Below are positions 36,901-42,646 of a stretch of 64,000 nucleotides of DNA, one piece after another. The notes beneath the pieces are model-generated. The model was not told the origin of the DNA and made no database searches. It saw only the letters and a program-made list of their open reading frames with translations. The position numbers and the translations under genes were made by a program. Position 1 is the stretch's first letter. Each line of letters opens with the position of its first letter. Source of the stretch: a bacterium (GTDB lineage Bacteria; Planctomycetota; Planctomycetia; Kolteriales; Kolteriaceae); NCBI GenBank assembly GCA_019753235.1, contig JAIELF010000003.1:62001-126000 (forward strand). Direction: 5' to 3'.

Positions 36901-38003
36901 TCGTCGCGACCCACATGGTTTTCGCCTGGGACCGCAATGTGACGATGACCGGGCTCGTCGTTATTGCCCGGAAAACGAAGGAGGTACGCAGGAACATCGG
37001 CGCGATCGATCCGCTGATTCGAAATGACGAAACTGTTCTGCGTGCCGGGCTGACCGCCGATCGACGCACTTGCCGCTGTCCGGATATCTGCCGCACTCGC
37101 GAAGGTTTCGCCAGGATCGCCGGTGATCACGGGCGAAACGGGCGGGGAATTCGGCACGGCAAAGATAGGATCGTTGTTACCGATCCGCAAACGGTACTGA
37201 CCCTCGGCAAGAGGATTGGTAAAGGTGATCGTCGCGCGGAAGGTGCGCGTGGCGGGATCGGCCAAGTAGGTAACGCCGGTAATTGGATTCACGCCGCCAG
37301 CTTGGCTGACAAGAACATCATCGCGAGAATCGAGCGTCCCGCGGGTGTTGATGAGTTGGTAGACTCGCGGATCGGTGGCGAGATTCTGCGGGATGTTTTC
37401 GCTGAAGAAAACCTGAATCTGATTGCCCGCTTGCGAAACGCTGGCCCCCGCCGACGCCGTCGGTTGCGGCACAATAGCAAGCACCCGTGGGGCGACGTTG
37501 ACATTGAAATCGAACGAGCGATCAGTCTGGTTATTGAAGACCTCTTGTCGCTGATTGCGAAGCGCTGTTGGCCCCTGTCCAACGATGGTGAGGCGATACC
37601 GGTCCTGGACGGGGGGCGTCGCAAAGCGGGCGACGATCTCGTTCGGAGTAGCCCCCGGTGTGAAAATCGGATCGAGTCGTCGGTCGTTATCGTTGCCGAA
37701 AACGCCGTCACCACCTGAGCCGACAAATTGAATGCCTCCTGCCACCACGGACGAAAGTTCGATCGGCTGCGTCTGATCAAAGCGGAAGATGAATTCGCGT
37801 GGGGCTTCATTCAAATCAGTCAGTGCGACGCCGTCGGCAAAGATTTGCGGGATGCTCGGCCCCGCCATGACAAGGCGTTCTTCAAGCGATTCGAGGCTGG
37901 GCGCGCCAGTCGACCGCAACTTTCGCCGAACCTTGCGGGACGGCTGGTTTGGGCGCGGATGCTTGGAGTCGGAGCGAAACCTAAAATTCCAAGACGAACT
38001 CAT
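21903..38003 (-). CDS. Giant secreted multidomain protein (RTX, DUF4214, Ig-like, beta-helix, PPC, degenerate metzincin)
   Basis: 5,366 residues from the ATG at 38003 (GGAGG at 38010-38014); the frame opens 14 codons earlier. A basic leader ends in LESLEERLVMAG (37-48), a variant of the planctomycete LEPR-XLL motif. Then a metzincin-like region (about 350-560) with HEVGELLGLER at 513-523 and a Met-turn-like SAVMNG at 530-535; a PPC domain (about 570-680); parallel beta-helix stretches (about 715-1590); two more PPC domains (about 1610-1690, 1830-1925); a propeller-like part (about 2080-2570); more beta-helix; four tandem Ig-like repeats (3840-4376); DUF4214 repeats (about 4486-4816); cadherin/PKD-like domains (about 4830-5020); RTX calcium repeats (about 5080-5270). 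The only cysteine I found lies in the DUF4214 part. Adhesion or surface matrix is inferred. No type I exporter is adjacent. Confidence 0.93.
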   Translation of the reverse strand: MSSSWNFRFRSDSKHPRPNQPSRKVRRKLRSTGAPSLESLEERLVMAGPSIPQIFADGVALTDLNEAPREFIFRFDQTQPIELSSVVAGGIQFVGSGGDGVFGNDNDRRLDPIFTPGATPNEIVARFATPPVQDRYRLTIVGQGPTALRNQRQEVFNNQTDRSFDFNVNVAPRVLAIVPQPTASAGASVSQAGNQIQVFFSENIPQNLATDPRVYQLINTRGTLDSRDDVLVSQAGGVNPITGVTYLADPATRTFRATITFTNPLAEGQYRLRIGNNDPIFAVPNSPPVSPVITGDPGETFASAADIRTAASASIGGQPGTQNSFVISNQRIDRADVPAYLLRFPGNNDEPGHRHIAVPGENHVGRDENGNLLLDDLRLDGPGIQVQRYNFRSDYGVSQTGQALINNISETQKQRIREIFSLYGHYLGIQFVETNRDGWAIAVGDVRARGTNELLEPTPANQIIPIPPAIAGQTYRTRDIDGDGNPDGLAVLNGNADWGASEYGGAFFLAAMHEVGELLGLERAGDLPLSAVMNGTNEDPLRAAQVGPVIERMFPSAADIIHGQLLYRPESRDIDFYRIQTTGTGTLKLETLAERRVPQASLLDTVISVYDSNFKLIARNDNYFGKDSLVKLENLAQGTYFIAITSTGNTDFDGRIEDSGMGGTTEGAYDLRVDFDPATKQVVITDDQSLVLDGDNDGRAGGDYNFWFEVGSTIFVNKTSPASGGNGSLANPFNTIAQGLVAAGRRIVVPTAGGAALRTGDNFSVADGGAGFARFYFVDSVATPGFVIPNQPNAFAINFTAADSAATLAQRIRQAIAGALVNGQALNVSASNAGAVVSLTPTVTGTDPIINLAGSAALLQTPNIVRIVGNGGTDGQIGTTSDATPYILAPGSADGDRFVVPQGVTVMIDRGTVIKLQGSDLEVGNSLQNISRLGAAIQVLGTPDAVVSFTSRFDDTRGGNTDPPNLVRNPFPGDWGSIIIGADADYEEQGIFLNNINQAEFMYGGGTPALRGAIDVRGARPTISNSVFQLNSYSAITADPDSFTESDYGRFVNFTVDYDRVGLEVHGNTVVDNSFNGMVINIDTPVADQLERWKSSARFNDSDIVHIIPEDIIVGGNPGGPIDITRTATARLIAPNYVQLDDLASSQNGAYNGLEIVFNVQVGSLIQQVRRNIVAYDGLTKSALVDAPLDPAVIVNRSFTISGRQARPSGRLAIDGGVILKSRNARIETEVGAQFIAEGSAARPVVMTSFADDTYGAGGSRDSNNDRSATSPRPGDWAGLYFGPTSKGSVDYARLTYSGGQADLQGGSAAFNTIEIVQADVRVANSVLRFNASGFLGTSLSAAPQTRAGKGFTSPATILVRGAQPTLINNTLQDNVGPAISINANSLTTQIAGDQGRESGYLAAVTTLDANAGPLVRGNTLTNNGINGMLIRGETLDTESIWDDTDIVHVLLNEIVVPNFHTFGGLRLQSSQDASLVVKLASGVLSGQTAGITAGGSAADIDDRIGGTVHIVGRADRPVILTSYADDTVGAGRDVFGRTLTDTNNDLSSSQPGANPTGDWRGIRFTEFANDRNVAIYLEKERPYIKNTSGVSTDVNGTPLVPESLGILAANEQSSNDTARLGFQVEGTIALDDPTDVDVYSFSGVAGSEVWIDIDQTRYALDAIVELVDQSGAVLARAQTNAGQGLGMVNTQLAPNRGPLPLNKDTTLGGDPRNFGDFYSINPRDPGMRLILPGQEGSRTNYFLRVRSSPQPTSTLTGVDAVKGGISRGHYQLDVRLRQLDEKPGATVRYADIRYAATGVEILGLPKHSPLTGEASDREGDSAGTTTNNNDTLATAQNIGNILKSDRNTISVGGFLAGATDIDWYRFNVDYDFIQSVVGLNNAGKSWSAIFDIDYADGLPRPDTQISIFDAFGRLILVGRDSNVEDDQQRKSDPNAPKSEATIRGSFGKNDPYIGPVQLPTGTLNGASGVTGAQSTRTYYVAVSSAAQVAQSLDQFYLETPTNPLIRLEPVNSINRIAEDHIDYAGYAPMNPATGELLYPSSPTGSPPHVDQASRNPLFGPTNGIGRTPESLGAQGTPLTLGDVVLFAVTGRVLRTFNPFTGALETRVGETTGDNDRGFADITMRVDGRLMGLTSGTNDQTIGNLIEINPGSGAGRNRGDDGLTQEPNGYPALAFRTLTVNNEEALNDLYSVNFANQYIRHERNTGLATGPGLGVIRQIGFRSELQFLPTTTGDQFTDGSAFSLINPAQVGSQPQVFEFNNPATIVVNQVPNVAPNAGADQDVRFRITRGSTTLIVELNTNTANIGNGGTNRTIDITTIAGTNTTANRNILASLIATTLQGFTGQAIPSNVYFTDVNALDIVQQTGSNLALINNQADATLRIQNVNGINTFRTLPNGTLQFLDATEMQTRIIAAVNTAFGGTNLARPLNSPFGVDFPRLPVSSVGGPSLGTAVTLLRTDQLRSDEQITGMAFRQLVDPENVYFVTNQGRFIVADANSGEIIDIIDVPGVSGDTGFNALTNMPRNVEGRAFEDLFMAVTLDGRLFALNELGQPVRFGIDINGDRRQIFYNGESSIQLDSNFLYSGLAFSTADYNLWHASLERALSPGHGLSETFDDSRTRDNIGGNPTSPSNQGLGTLSYRFAYDGPLNVPGTANRRVSDFPDDGIFPYGFRNDVTDTYNVPGGAAGSLISNEFSLSGYSALDRPTLYFNYYLQTENARSHDQSLAGFPDDAMRDSFRTFISDDGINWHQLTTNNSQASNYFDPTAQIPPFGRRTAELPEGPYDTTNGISQTYYPQGGEYLDNPHLTAAQDAQRRVQQTFDQRNPTFINPSLDTTARNFRQVRVDLGDFAGKKNLRLRFDFSTAGDMFEPAKLRVVIPTNDLGVKELNLLDGRTINVVNALGSAQFEVDTNGVATSTPFGVFFKQRLNFLSTALPTDFFDGATIRIAGRTFEFNRTGGVTLGNIEVDITSPAVNGTVLGILQAFGQALDNENLLDVVQQRGISGQTSVIFKSDANITTSLNPSIFNNDAVSLAVVFVGDANFDGSIDETDIAARIRDTVNYYSVTTGLTDFGARTSGLLSQVNNTGAFTRTGLARQTLFRFEDTVQFHSPRQSERPIVSSNYQAGLITFNTSTGPARWDVGANGELLPGDVLGDYEDTIRVSGREYGRGQANGFEGAYIDDLVIGFAERGEMVTRAPNPTVTVNTGTGSTTIPAGVFPDTPAFVTPPIDPNTFATRPTTTGAYQLEIRNGVNYGSLTYQYDLPSPAPTPEGIDPFPAPNLRLDRSFDTNDRQATGYVIEARAAADIVDGTNFTVNDGYRQVRFEFNKDLGFQVARIPNRSLNTPPDLVLSFNNAANPTTPITIELDTDGVNNGTAATRRVNIADLTQNNLTTRQELARRIVSAINSIQSSSARAVGDSVFVVGGFNFTNVFDDQFPSTQPVLTTLTGWSNGRSPNGTSTIPTVVINLTVGDTAAQVADKIAQSIRNATTIGSRLDVSATTLNLEKDETSPNPMTARVSLLGATIIDRDPLFTQLSITQFGRANGDGTFTNLGDENRVRDQGQIIIDSNRISNSPVGILVAAGETSASTTTVSTRNLPVRSVDNQVPGVVLVNNIISNFVSAGIRLAGDANLSDSPQAAFALTRVVNNTIVGGVQPRGIGIDVGRQSDTLTSFVTAATAPTLMNNILSNTLQGVRIQDDPDATAGDSRAGTVLTGNVFQGNAANVSFNDTPVSSLTSVDPIGLNQSPTLPLFIDIASGNFQLRLGTQTVINLAVDSANNSVDDRSGLAAFRQGIGWAPSPIVVPDVDQLGLVRQDDPNSPTPPGLGGNFVKDRGALERTDFFGPLAILITPADNQAGDTNPLFNEVAVAGGLVVKRFEIQLREFVGVGVDDASVLPAAVTIRRNNGNPLVAGRDYDFVYDAERDVISVISRGAQFPEGTYRIDLNNSANGIRDLAGNPVLSNRIEGTNRPTAFLVSIDLVGPTGQITTPLDNGPQDTDNAPNQLTVRTATGLSQLELTLQGGQGGINPTSVNGTKFVLTRDGSQLTQGVDYQFNYDPATGKVILQSLGSLFIPGVYALTVDNTDAGVLDNTGNPLQPNQNDGSTRFQITLLLNGPSANLLTPADNVPGDGDPALNRVEVVSRTGLPRIDVLLVPFAPTAGIDPTSVTSAKARLFRGATQLVAGVDYTFVYTAGTNTISFILAPNQPVPAEYRVQLDNTATGILDVGGGRLSPNRADGTTQFVVSVVPPGPVARLISPLDGGPADKDPEADEVQIYTLVPIANFDVLLRQFGFAINDGTVDATKITLRRNGVAQVQGVDYNFLYTPSTDTIRLSSVAAEFTPGLYEIQLDNSAATGIRDTEGNTLRPNRPNGNTVLSVSFAAPGPIQVPSGIFFSNVGLSDIGGNAFVGFRIEGDALTRVTVSIDSRTDPTGTIRNLVSTSVVLDQNGVFDFSRSLPRSANGETLSVTVRSEFGATITNATLIGPRATSLRAYTSSLFNKLLNRDGRLTQSIDEFTPLESLGNNNAIAGAMLNTDEFIVSAVTALVQDLLGRAPRPSELATYGTQFRTTGSFDQARITMLTSDEFARIPADRSLNFNDAGQRAQVTDYVQRVYAKLIPGYTLSAAELDKRVRDVFEAGRRWILTNTSPTDGGVLASSAYRTARANRAFQDCLGRNATPAEIASLGGLSDRDLLRSVITSADFYLPRLADSIYREFLQRGRGETTPAEINSLVNYLRSGATESQARARVIGSDEFKANAGGTLEGFVENAFRQVLLRVPTPSEITAGVGFVGSNGGDTNAGREAYALLLLANPDVVLNNRGIAQTGPLQSSGNATPVIGAVAQIGGVEGSAVSASVRAIDPNSDPIAYRIVAAPSGATIDPVTGQFTWAPTDDYRGLVPITVEAFEQSASRLRSTRTFLVQVNNAAPTAAVSTAPIVTGGQLVPVTLQANDPGLVDSNSNFRFDVDWNNDGVFDETIIGRSGSTVQRSFAGVGRQSFAVRATDKDGGTSATTVASVFIGGVFVEPNPANPSQRNLTFVGTDGDDNVRFEQIAGTNSVNVYTTRLNGQVVNTVQRFDNITGFVQAVMGAGNDTVLADQLSNVRISIDGGVGNDSLRGGMANDTILGGDGNDTIWGMSGSDNIDGGVGNDRIFGDVQAGQGFINSRSTLGQDTIRGGAGNDEIYGDSDGGEGANDWIDAGDGNDTVYGDGSSGYFAASDTIFGGDGNDILFGDHPSALASSGGPDFIDGGAGSDIVYGGGGADSLYGGTGSDFIIADVLSRFITPATMFEIQKEWNSGNTVGLKRDYITLNKTGGLNGFNIVVPGSTILDDNSVDQVFAGNDQDGDWIVATRTEDSVSQTTADDIIDLMINL
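22195..22760 (-). repeat. RTX-type GGxGxDxI nonapeptide repeats
   Basis: Within the giant gene, repeated units such as GGVGNDSLRGG, GGDGNDTIWG, GGAGNDEIYG and GGTGSDFIIAD form a calcium-binding parallel beta-roll near the C-terminus. The DNA is visibly repetitive (gtcgccgccgaa, gccgtcgatg) for the same reason. RTX repeats followed by about 100 residues and an acidic-hydrophobic end (DIIDLMINL) are typical of type I secretion substrates. Confidence 0.9.
24875..26486 (-). repeat. Four tandem Ig-like repeats of about 134 residues
   Basis: Within the giant gene, four consecutive units begin GP-x(4)-ITPADNQAGD, GP-x(4)-TTPLDNGPQD, GP-x(4)-LTPADNVPGD and GP-x(4)-ISPLDGGPAD. They end with YRIDLNNSANGIRD, YALTVDNTDAGVLD, YRVQLDNTATGILD and YEIQLDNSAATGIRD followed by a G-N-x-L-x-x-N-R line. 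Each has a central GxDYxFxY. They began as duplications but differ widely now, so they are old. Confidence 0.85.
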
Positions 38004-39120
38004 CCTAAACCTCCAGGATGCATTACCGAGGGCGTTTGATCGCAACCATCTGTACGTTCGGGCTCATGAGACACCGCGAAACCGAACTTGAAGACCTACC
38101 CGATTGACCGAGCAGAAACCGAATCTCGGCTTTCTTCTGTTGCCAATTCCACCAGCATCGACGAGTCCCGTTGATCGACAAGAACTCGGACCAATCCTTT
38201 TTTCTCGCAGGCTTTCGGCACGGATTCCTTCGCTTGCACGCCGTCGTTGCCAGCCTCTGGAAACAACGTCAACACTGTCCGAAGAGCGCGCAGGAACGAA
38301 TCATTGGACTCCGGCAGGCGCGATTTCTCTCCCAACGAATCTCGCTTTTTCTCAGAGAACATTTGTCAGGTGACCCAGCAGGAACACTGGGAACTGTCTC
38401 GCGCAGGGGAGTTTCAAGCAGACACGGAGATTGAACACCTCTCTCGACGAATCCGTTAGGAATGACGCGAGAGAAGAGTTCGGGACTCTTATCGGTCCAT
38501 GAAGATCGCGCGACGGTGGTCCCACCGATCGAAAGGAAGAGTCATCAACGCATGCTGATGCTTCCTCGATGTCGCGAGAAAAAAGGGAAGGGGTTTCGCC
38601 CCGAGCCCTCGTCAAGGGAGAGTCACAGGTTAAAGACACATCATCAAAACGTCAAGATAATGCTGGCTTATTATCGAAGTGGCGGTTCGCGATTCAGAAC
38701 GATGCCGACCGGGTTGATTCGGGGCATAAGCAGCCGGCATCTCCACATTCGAACGATACCAATATGACAATCTAACTTTTACGGAACTCTCTTTCCTACT
38801 TCCTTCTTGACGCTGACCGAGATCAGTTGTTACAACAATGTTGGAAACCGTACCCGCACGGCATCCTACCAGTGTGTTTTTACTCCTTGCAAAAGCTTAC
38901 CTAAAGATCTTGTTTTGCTGCGAATTGTTGCTCATACCCTCCGGCGAGAATCAACCTCGTTCGACAGTTGAGGAATGAATTCTTTGTAGAGATCGGGTCG
39001 GCCCTTCGTAATGTCGAGGCCAACCGATCCACCAGAAATCATCCCCCCAACCCGTATCGGTCGCCAGGCCGAATGACGAACAGGGAACCGCTTGCCGACG
39101 GCTCGAAGGAACCCTCGACC
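38004..39120. other. Long non-coding divergent region of 1.1 kb
   Basis: It separates the giant gene (leftward) from the PhoPQ-related gene (rightward). The ribosome site of the giant gene is at 38010-38014. The right third (about 38,640-38,940) is clearly A+T-richer than its surroundings. GATGCCG (38701-38707) and CGGCATC (38735-38741) form a possible hairpin. A TTGACG at 38807-38812 has no good -10. Several short frames exist but only the one listed separately has coding-like codons. It may hold long untranslated leaders or regulatory RNA for two surface proteins. Confidence 0.5.
38096..38362 (-). CDS. Possible small protein, unsupported by homology
   Basis: 88 codons with plausible codon use, a charged N-terminal half and a segment KGLVRVLVDQRDSSMLVELATEE that could fold as beta-alpha. 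There is no clear ribosome site before the ATG and no family I recognise. It would lie between the giant gene and its likely upstream promoter on the same strand. A chance frame is more likely than not. Confidence 0.2.
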   Translation of the reverse strand: MFSEKKRDSLGEKSRLPESNDSFLRALRTVLTLFPEAGNDGVQAKESVPKACEKKGLVRVLVDQRDSSMLVELATEESRDSVSARSIG

Positions 39121-41016
39121 ATGCGTACCTCTTCCCGTCTGATGGCTTTGGGATTACTCTGCTGGGCATCAGTCGGATGGGGACAGATTCTTCCCAATCC
39201 CGCACTGTCGAATTATGTTCATCACGACGATGGCGCCTTCAATTACAGCATCGTCAATGTCATTCGAAACCCGATCGTGACCATTGGCGGGTCCCGACAG
39301 CGAGTTGCTGCCGACGTCTATTTCATGAACATGACTTCGCAAGAGTGGGATCCCACGAAGACCGAATCGACGGGATTCCAAGAGAGCCGTAAGCTTTGGC
39401 AACACGAAGTCGCCGTCATCGTCCCGAACGTGATCCGCTCGACTACCGCTCAGCTCCAGATCAGCGGAGGAGGTAACTCTGCGGACAATCGCTTTAGCTA
39501 CTTTGGCACCATGGGACCCAACGGAACCACCGACTTTTCCAACGACAGCGAACTCGGCGCATTCGCCTCGTTTGCTGTAGCCACCGGATCGGTCTTTACC
39601 ATCCTGAACCAAGCACCCAATCAATCGATCCAGTTCACCAATGACATCGTTGGATCTCGCTCGGAAGATGGCATCATTGCCAAAACAGTTCGAAACTTCA
39701 TCGACGGAGGTGCTCAAGAAACCGATTGGCCACTTCTTTTGCCCATGACGAAGGCGGCCGTCAAGGCCATGGATCTGACGCAAGACTTCATGCGAACGAA
39801 TCCCTCGGCCGGGTTCTCCTTCGGAGGATTCTCCGTGGGAAGGGAATCTCCCCCCATTCAAGACTTTGTGGTCTCGGGAGGATCGAAGCGAGGATGGACG
39901 ACCTGGCTGACGGCAGCGGTGGATGACCGCGTGAAAGCGATCGTCCCCATCGTTTTCGATGCCCTGAATCTCGGCAACCAGCTCAACAATCAGAAGGCGA
40001 TCTACTCGCGTGTTGAGAACGATCTCACGGTCGCAGACTCTTCAGGAGCAAAATATTCAGGGGCACTTAACCCTTACATTTCCAGTCGCTCTCCTAGCGA
40101 TCCCAACGCAACGGCGGACATCAACTTGACCGTTGATTTTGCCACGAAGGAAGGCCAAAAAGCCCTCAGCATCATCGATCCTTATAGCTACCGAGACGCA
40201 TACACGATGCCCAAGTACATCGTGAACTCGGCCGGTGACGAGTTCTTCGCGATCAACTCGTCGACGAATTACTTCAGCGGCCTACCCGGCGAGAAGTACC
40301 TTTGGTACATCCCCAATACCACGCACCCCATCGCCGTTAATCCTGATGGAACAAGCAACGACGAAGCTATTGCCCAATTCCTTGAAAGCTACGTGGCGTT
40401 TTATGGCTCGCTCAAGTCCGGCGAAGATCTTCCAGAGTACCAATACTCGATCCTGAACGAAGGGAAAACCGTCCGGGTCGAGTTCCTCAACGGTCTTTTG
40501 CCCGACGAAGTTTCGATCTGGTACAACGACGGCTTCGAGGGACAACCCGACTTCCGACGAAGCGGGATTCAAAACGTCGGCGCTGACGGCATTCGAAGCA
40601 CCTGGTATCAATGGGATCCCTCGCAAAGCTTCTACTCGCTGAGCTATCTCGGAAACGGCATTTTCGAGGCAACCGCCAACGACATCACGCATTGGCAAGC
40701 CTTCATGATGCAGTTCTCTTACCGAGTGCAATCGGTTCCCTTCATCGATCCCAACAATCTGCAAGCCGGCTGGAACGGCGCTCGGTTCCGCTTCTCGTCG
40801 GGCGTCAGCATCGTCGGCCCCGAAGCATTGACGTACAACCCGCCGACCAAACCCACGGCAACAACAGTGAACATCGAGTCGGCCAGTCTACTATTGGCCC
40901 GCACGACGGCCGTCCCGGAAGCATCGAGCATGTGTGCGACGGGCTTGGCCCTCTCGGCAGCGGCGATCGTCGCCCTTCGGCGACAACGAGCGAGACGCTT
41001 TGCTGACTCTGTCTGA
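39121..41016 (+). CDS. PhoPQ-activated pathogenicity-related (PqaA-like) protein with PEP-CTERM tail
   Basis: 631 residues from the ATG at 39121 (AAGGA upstream); the longer frame adds unrelated sequence before a good signal peptide, MRTSSRLMALGLLCWASVGWG|Q. The PF10142-type alpha/beta-hydrolase region has a nucleophile elbow VSGGSKRGWTTWLT, then VNSAGDEFF and PNTTHPI, giving a plausible Ser-Asp-His triad. The C-terminus is VPEAS, a hydrophobic stretch of about 17 residues and an RRQRARR basic end, a PEP-CTERM sorting signal cut by an exosortase. The family's substrate is unknown. Such a tail implies anchoring or release at the envelope; no exosortase gene is in view. Confidence 0.88.
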   Translation: MRTSSRLMALGLLCWASVGWGQILPNPALSNYVHHDDGAFNYSIVNVIRNPIVTIGGSRQRVAADVYFMNMTSQEWDPTKTESTGFQESRKLWQHEVAVIVPNVIRSTTAQLQISGGGNSADNRFSYFGTMGPNGTTDFSNDSELGAFASFAVATGSVFTILNQAPNQSIQFTNDIVGSRSEDGIIAKTVRNFIDGGAQETDWPLLLPMTKAAVKAMDLTQDFMRTNPSAGFSFGGFSVGRESPPIQDFVVSGGSKRGWTTWLTAAVDDRVKAIVPIVFDALNLGNQLNNQKAIYSRVENDLTVADSSGAKYSGALNPYISSRSPSDPNATADINLTVDFATKEGQKALSIIDPYSYRDAYTMPKYIVNSAGDEFFAINSSTNYFSGLPGEKYLWYIPNTTHPIAVNPDGTSNDEAIAQFLESYVAFYGSLKSGEDLPEYQYSILNEGKTVRVEFLNGLLPDEVSIWYNDGFEGQPDFRRSGIQNVGADGIRSTWYQWDPSQSFYSLSYLGNGIFEATANDITHWQAFMMQFSYRVQSVPFIDPNNLQAGWNGARFRFSSGVSIVGPEALTYNPPTKPTATTVNIESASLLLARTTAVPEASSMCATGLALSAAAIVALRRQRARRFADSV

Positions 41017-41081
41017 AATGGATTCGCCGATCGCGGAATAATCTCGCCCCCGCGCACGCTGGCGGGTTTGTCAAGGAAGAG

Positions 41082-41642
41082 TCACCAGCGCGAACCGGGG
41101 GGGCGTTCTGGCCGACGAGTTCGGTACTCTTCGCGAGCGGACGTGAAGAATGCGTGGACCTCGGGTCGGCGATAGTCAGGATACGTCCAAGGCCAACCTG
41201 CCCAGGATCCCTCGCATAGATACAGCGTCACTTCGACAAAGATTCCGTTGCCGACATAGATCCGATGGGCATGATTTTTCGTCGAAGCGAGCATCACCTT
41301 TCCCAGATCAATCATGCCAGGATCAATGTTGATCGGTCTAGAAACATCCATGGGCAACTCAGCACCAATCGACGTTTCTAGGGACTGCGTCGCAATCTTG
41401 ATCGAAGCCAACGACGATTGATCAATGATTCGATCGACGGCGTACCATTCCTTGATCAGGTCAGGCCCCATCGATCGACGATAGTATTCGGTATCTGTAA
41501 ACGGCACGCGCGGACCCACTAGAATCAGCGGGCCGAACTCTCGCGTGAGACGATCCTTCGCAAGATCAAGCAGCTCTGCCGATCGGCTGAAGACGGCAAA
41601 AAAGAGGAGGGCATCGGTCGGCGATGGACGGATCGAACCCAC
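41082..41642 (-). CDS. DUF4416 family protein
   Basis: 186 residues. Starts GTG at 41642 with AAGGGG 6 bases upstream. The family pattern is clear: ALLFFAVFSRSAELLDLAKDRL, FTDTEYYRRSMGPDLIKEW, RPINIDPGMIDLGKVMLASTKNHAHRIYVGNGIFVEVTL and PWTYPDYRRPEVHAFF. Function is unknown; it is a soluble cytoplasmic protein. The 18-base gap to the gene upstream suggests one transcript. Confidence 0.9.
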   Translation of the reverse strand: MGSIRPSPTDALLFFAVFSRSAELLDLAKDRLTREFGPLILVGPRVPFTDTEYYRRSMGPDLIKEWYAVDRIIDQSSLASIKIATQSLETSIGAELPMDVSRPINIDPGMIDLGKVMLASTKNHAHRIYVGNGIFVEVTLYLCEGSWAGWPWTYPDYRRPEVHAFFTSAREEYRTRRPERPPGSRW

Positions 41643-41660
41643 GCCTAGCCCCTTAATTCT

Positions 41661-42227
41661 TTAAGGTGTCGAGGACTTTTTCATCATGCGCTGAAAGGCT
41701 TCTTCCTGCGCGCCGATCGTCTTGGCGGGGCCGACCATGCGAAAAAAGTAAGGCCCATCGTTGGGGGTCTCGACCACCGAGGCCAGCATTCGCCAGTCCT
41801 TCATCAGCTCCCCCTTTGGCGCGGCAGGAAACGGTTTGAAATCGTACGTACCCTTCGCATCGAGCAGCGTCACTTTCAATTCGCCCACGTTTAACGTTTC
41901 GATCTTTTCCTTCCCGTCAAGAGGCTTGAACTGCCCCAGCCAACGCTTGATGTTGTCTTCGACCGAGCCTCCCTGATCGGGCCCGAAATAGAAAACCGTC
42001 ATCTCGACTTTGCCCGAATCACCCTCGGCCAAAGGGATCCCAAACTGTGCTACCCGCATCGCGTTCGAGGGGGCTTGTCGCTTCCAATTCTTCGGAACTT
42101 CGTACTGAACGGGACCTATCTTGATCATCTCGGTGGCGGGCTCGTCCGCTTGAACCAGCGGCATCACCAAACAAAGCCCTGCCCAAACAAACCAACGTCG
42201 ACTCGTCATGACATTCATCCTCAACAT
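41661..42227 (-). CDS. Secreted protein of unknown function
   Basis: 188 residues. An N-terminal signal, RRWFVWAGLCLVMPLVQADE, is followed by an all-beta-looking domain (YEVPKNWKRQAPSNAMRVAQFGIP, VEMTVFYFG, PYFFRMVGPA) that reads like a small periplasmic lipid- or ligand-binding fold. No lipobox. AGGA is 8 bases upstream of the ATG. It sits in the leftward group after htpG and the small helical gene, before the DUF4416 gene. I cannot assign a role. Confidence 0.8.
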   Translation of the reverse strand: MLRMNVMTSRRWFVWAGLCLVMPLVQADEPATEMIKIGPVQYEVPKNWKRQAPSNAMRVAQFGIPLAEGDSGKVEMTVFYFGPDQGGSVEDNIKRWLGQFKPLDGKEKIETLNVGELKVTLLDAKGTYDFKPFPAAPKGELMKDWRMLASVVETPNDGPYFFRMVGPAKTIGAQEEAFQRMMKKSSTP

Positions 42228-42280
42228 GATTCTTTTCCTGCTCCCTTAGATTGTACGGAGCCCGCTGGCCGGGGACGCCA

Positions 42281-42607
42281 TCACACAATCTGCTCAGATT
42301 CTTCGTCCGGAATCGCCCCACCGGGCCCGGCAAACCGAAGGATAGCTGCTCCATCGGCCGTCAATCGATAGCACGAAACCAGCTTGCCCGCATCGCGGAA
42401 CGAGTCTCCGTGAACCCGCGTTTCGACCCAACCACTGGCTAGAAGAAGTCCGTGCAGCCGATGAAGCTCCGTCGGCTCGCAGCCGGGAAGATCCATCACG
42501 CGGTCATGCCATTCCGCATCCGGACGATTTCGCTTCAGGGCCGCGTACGCGGACAGCAGCGCGTGCAGTTTCGGATCCGCCCGCAACGATTCGATACTGT
42601 TGATCAC
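42281..42607 (-). CDS. Small helical protein, winged-helix-like
   Basis: 108 residues from a GTG at 42607; an unusually strong ribosome site (GGAGGAGGAGGA) precedes it by 5 bases. The sequence is a run of predicted helices (KLHALLSAYAALKRNR, PTELHRLHGLLLASGWVETR) followed by a short beta-rich end, SCYRLTADGAAILRF, which resembles the wing and last helix of a winged-helix domain. No signal or membrane segment. It begins 39 bases after the htpG stop, so it is translated from the same transcript. Confidence 0.7.
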   Translation of the reverse strand: MINSIESLRADPKLHALLSAYAALKRNRPDAEWHDRVMDLPGCEPTELHRLHGLLLASGWVETRVHGDSFRDAGKLVSCYRLTADGAAILRFAGPGGAIPDEESEQIV

Positions 42608-42646
42608 ATCGTCCTCCTCCTCCTCCGGGCCGAGGATCTTTCTGTA

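Noticed and set aside
41043-41070. Weak hairpin CCCGC/GCGGG after the PhoPQ-related gene
   Set aside because: Only a 5-bp stem with a 3-base T-run; not enough to call a terminator.
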